Below are positions 22,318 to 22,443 of a DNA stretch of 22,443 nucleotides, piece after piece. The notes under the pieces are model-generated. The model was not told the origin of the DNA and did no database searches. It worked only from the letters and a program-made list of their open reading frames with translations. The DNA is from an uncultured Eubacteriales bacterium (GTDB lineage: Bacteria; Bacillota; Clostridia; Oscillospirales; Oscillospiraceae): assembly GCA_900548615.1 (NCBI GenBank), contig URKW01000020.1:1-22443 (forward strand), written 5' to 3'. A program made the position numbers and the translations under genes. Numbering within the stretch: position 1 is the stretch's first letter; each line of letters opens with the position of its first letter.

Positions 22318-22394
22318 AAATGCATCACCCTTTCATTTGCGCGGCGGCTCGACAAACAGGACACAGATTTGTACAAGGCGATTTTTCGTGACAT
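22311..22394 (-). CDS. 27-codon small ORF overlapping the membrane protein start
   Basis: It reads MSRKIALYKSVSCLSSRRAN and ends in MHLC. The ATG at 22394 is preceded by GGGAGG at five bases, one of the best ribosome binding sites in the window. The stop TAA lies seven bases inside the next gene, and that gene's own ribosome binding site lies within this ORF. This is the layout of a translationally coupled leader peptide or a small basic protein. It is too short for composition tests, so reality rests on the ribosome binding site and overlap alone. Confidence 0.5.
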   Translation of the reverse strand: MSRKIALYKSVSCLSSRRANERVMHLC

Positions 22395-22443
22395 TTTTTC
22401 CTCCCAATCTATATTTTTCACCCGGGTTTCCCGGAGGGGCTTG

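Noticed and set aside
1..22443. CRISPR array, insertion sequence, prophage or replication origin
   Set aside because: I saw no regularly spaced repeats, transposase, integrase, phage structural genes or DnaA-box cluster on reading both strands.

Overview
The window looks like chromosomal DNA from a GC-rich Gram-positive gut-type Clostridium, most likely of the Oscillospiraceae. I infer this from several things: a T-box leader on cysS; a DUF1385/YqhQ gene; UPF0237 (ACT) and UPF0210 (DUF711) genes as a pair; an RlmA-type rRNA methyltransferase; strong AGGAGG ribosome binding sites; sigma-A type promoters with 17-base spacers; and protein sequences typical of that group. The assignment comes from recognition, not from a search. 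Gene density is high and most genes sit in tight operons.

Left third. A five-gene minus-strand operon runs from 4987 down to 122: cysteine desulfurase, MATE exporter, RlmA 23S rRNA methyltransferase, flavodoxin-like reductase, and a membrane-anchored GH25 lysozyme. It ends in hairpins at the left edge. It is transcribed divergently from mtaB (tRNA ms2t6A methylthiotransferase). The two promoters face each other, and their -10 regions form a perfect 13-base inverted repeat. mtaB overlaps a YfbR-type HD nucleotidase. After a highly structured 195-base gap come an ACT-domain gene, its UPF0210 partner, a GNAT acetyltransferase and a small Lar-like zinc-ribbon gene.

Middle. A perfect 18-base-pair bidirectional terminator abuts a minus-strand tRNA-Leu(CAA) that has its own promoter. 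Next on the plus strand are a lipoprotein with Ca-binding-like repeats, an OmpR-type response regulator and its histidine kinase. A new promoter then opens a housekeeping run: yqhQ, prmC, recA, recX, rimO, pgsA. These serve translation termination, recombination and its control, ribosomal protein S12 modification and phospholipid synthesis.

Right part. The most interesting regulatory locus is at 18993-19606. A small XRE-type regulator and a 63-residue two-helix membrane protein are divergently transcribed from overlapping promoters. Two matching palindromic operators lie there, one of them a perfect 36-base palindrome. Next come a strong promoter, a T-box riboswitch with a TGC (Cys) specifier, and cysS. 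At the right edge is an AT-richer minus-strand cassette. It holds a 27-codon small ORF overlapping a 224-residue membrane-anchored protein of unknown function, followed by a six-cysteine 66-residue protein, and looks like accessory DNA.

Sulfur and cysteine chemistry recurs: cysteine desulfurase, two Fe-S methylthiotransferases (MtaB and RimO) and Cys-controlled cysS. No insertion sequence, phage or CRISPR array is visible.
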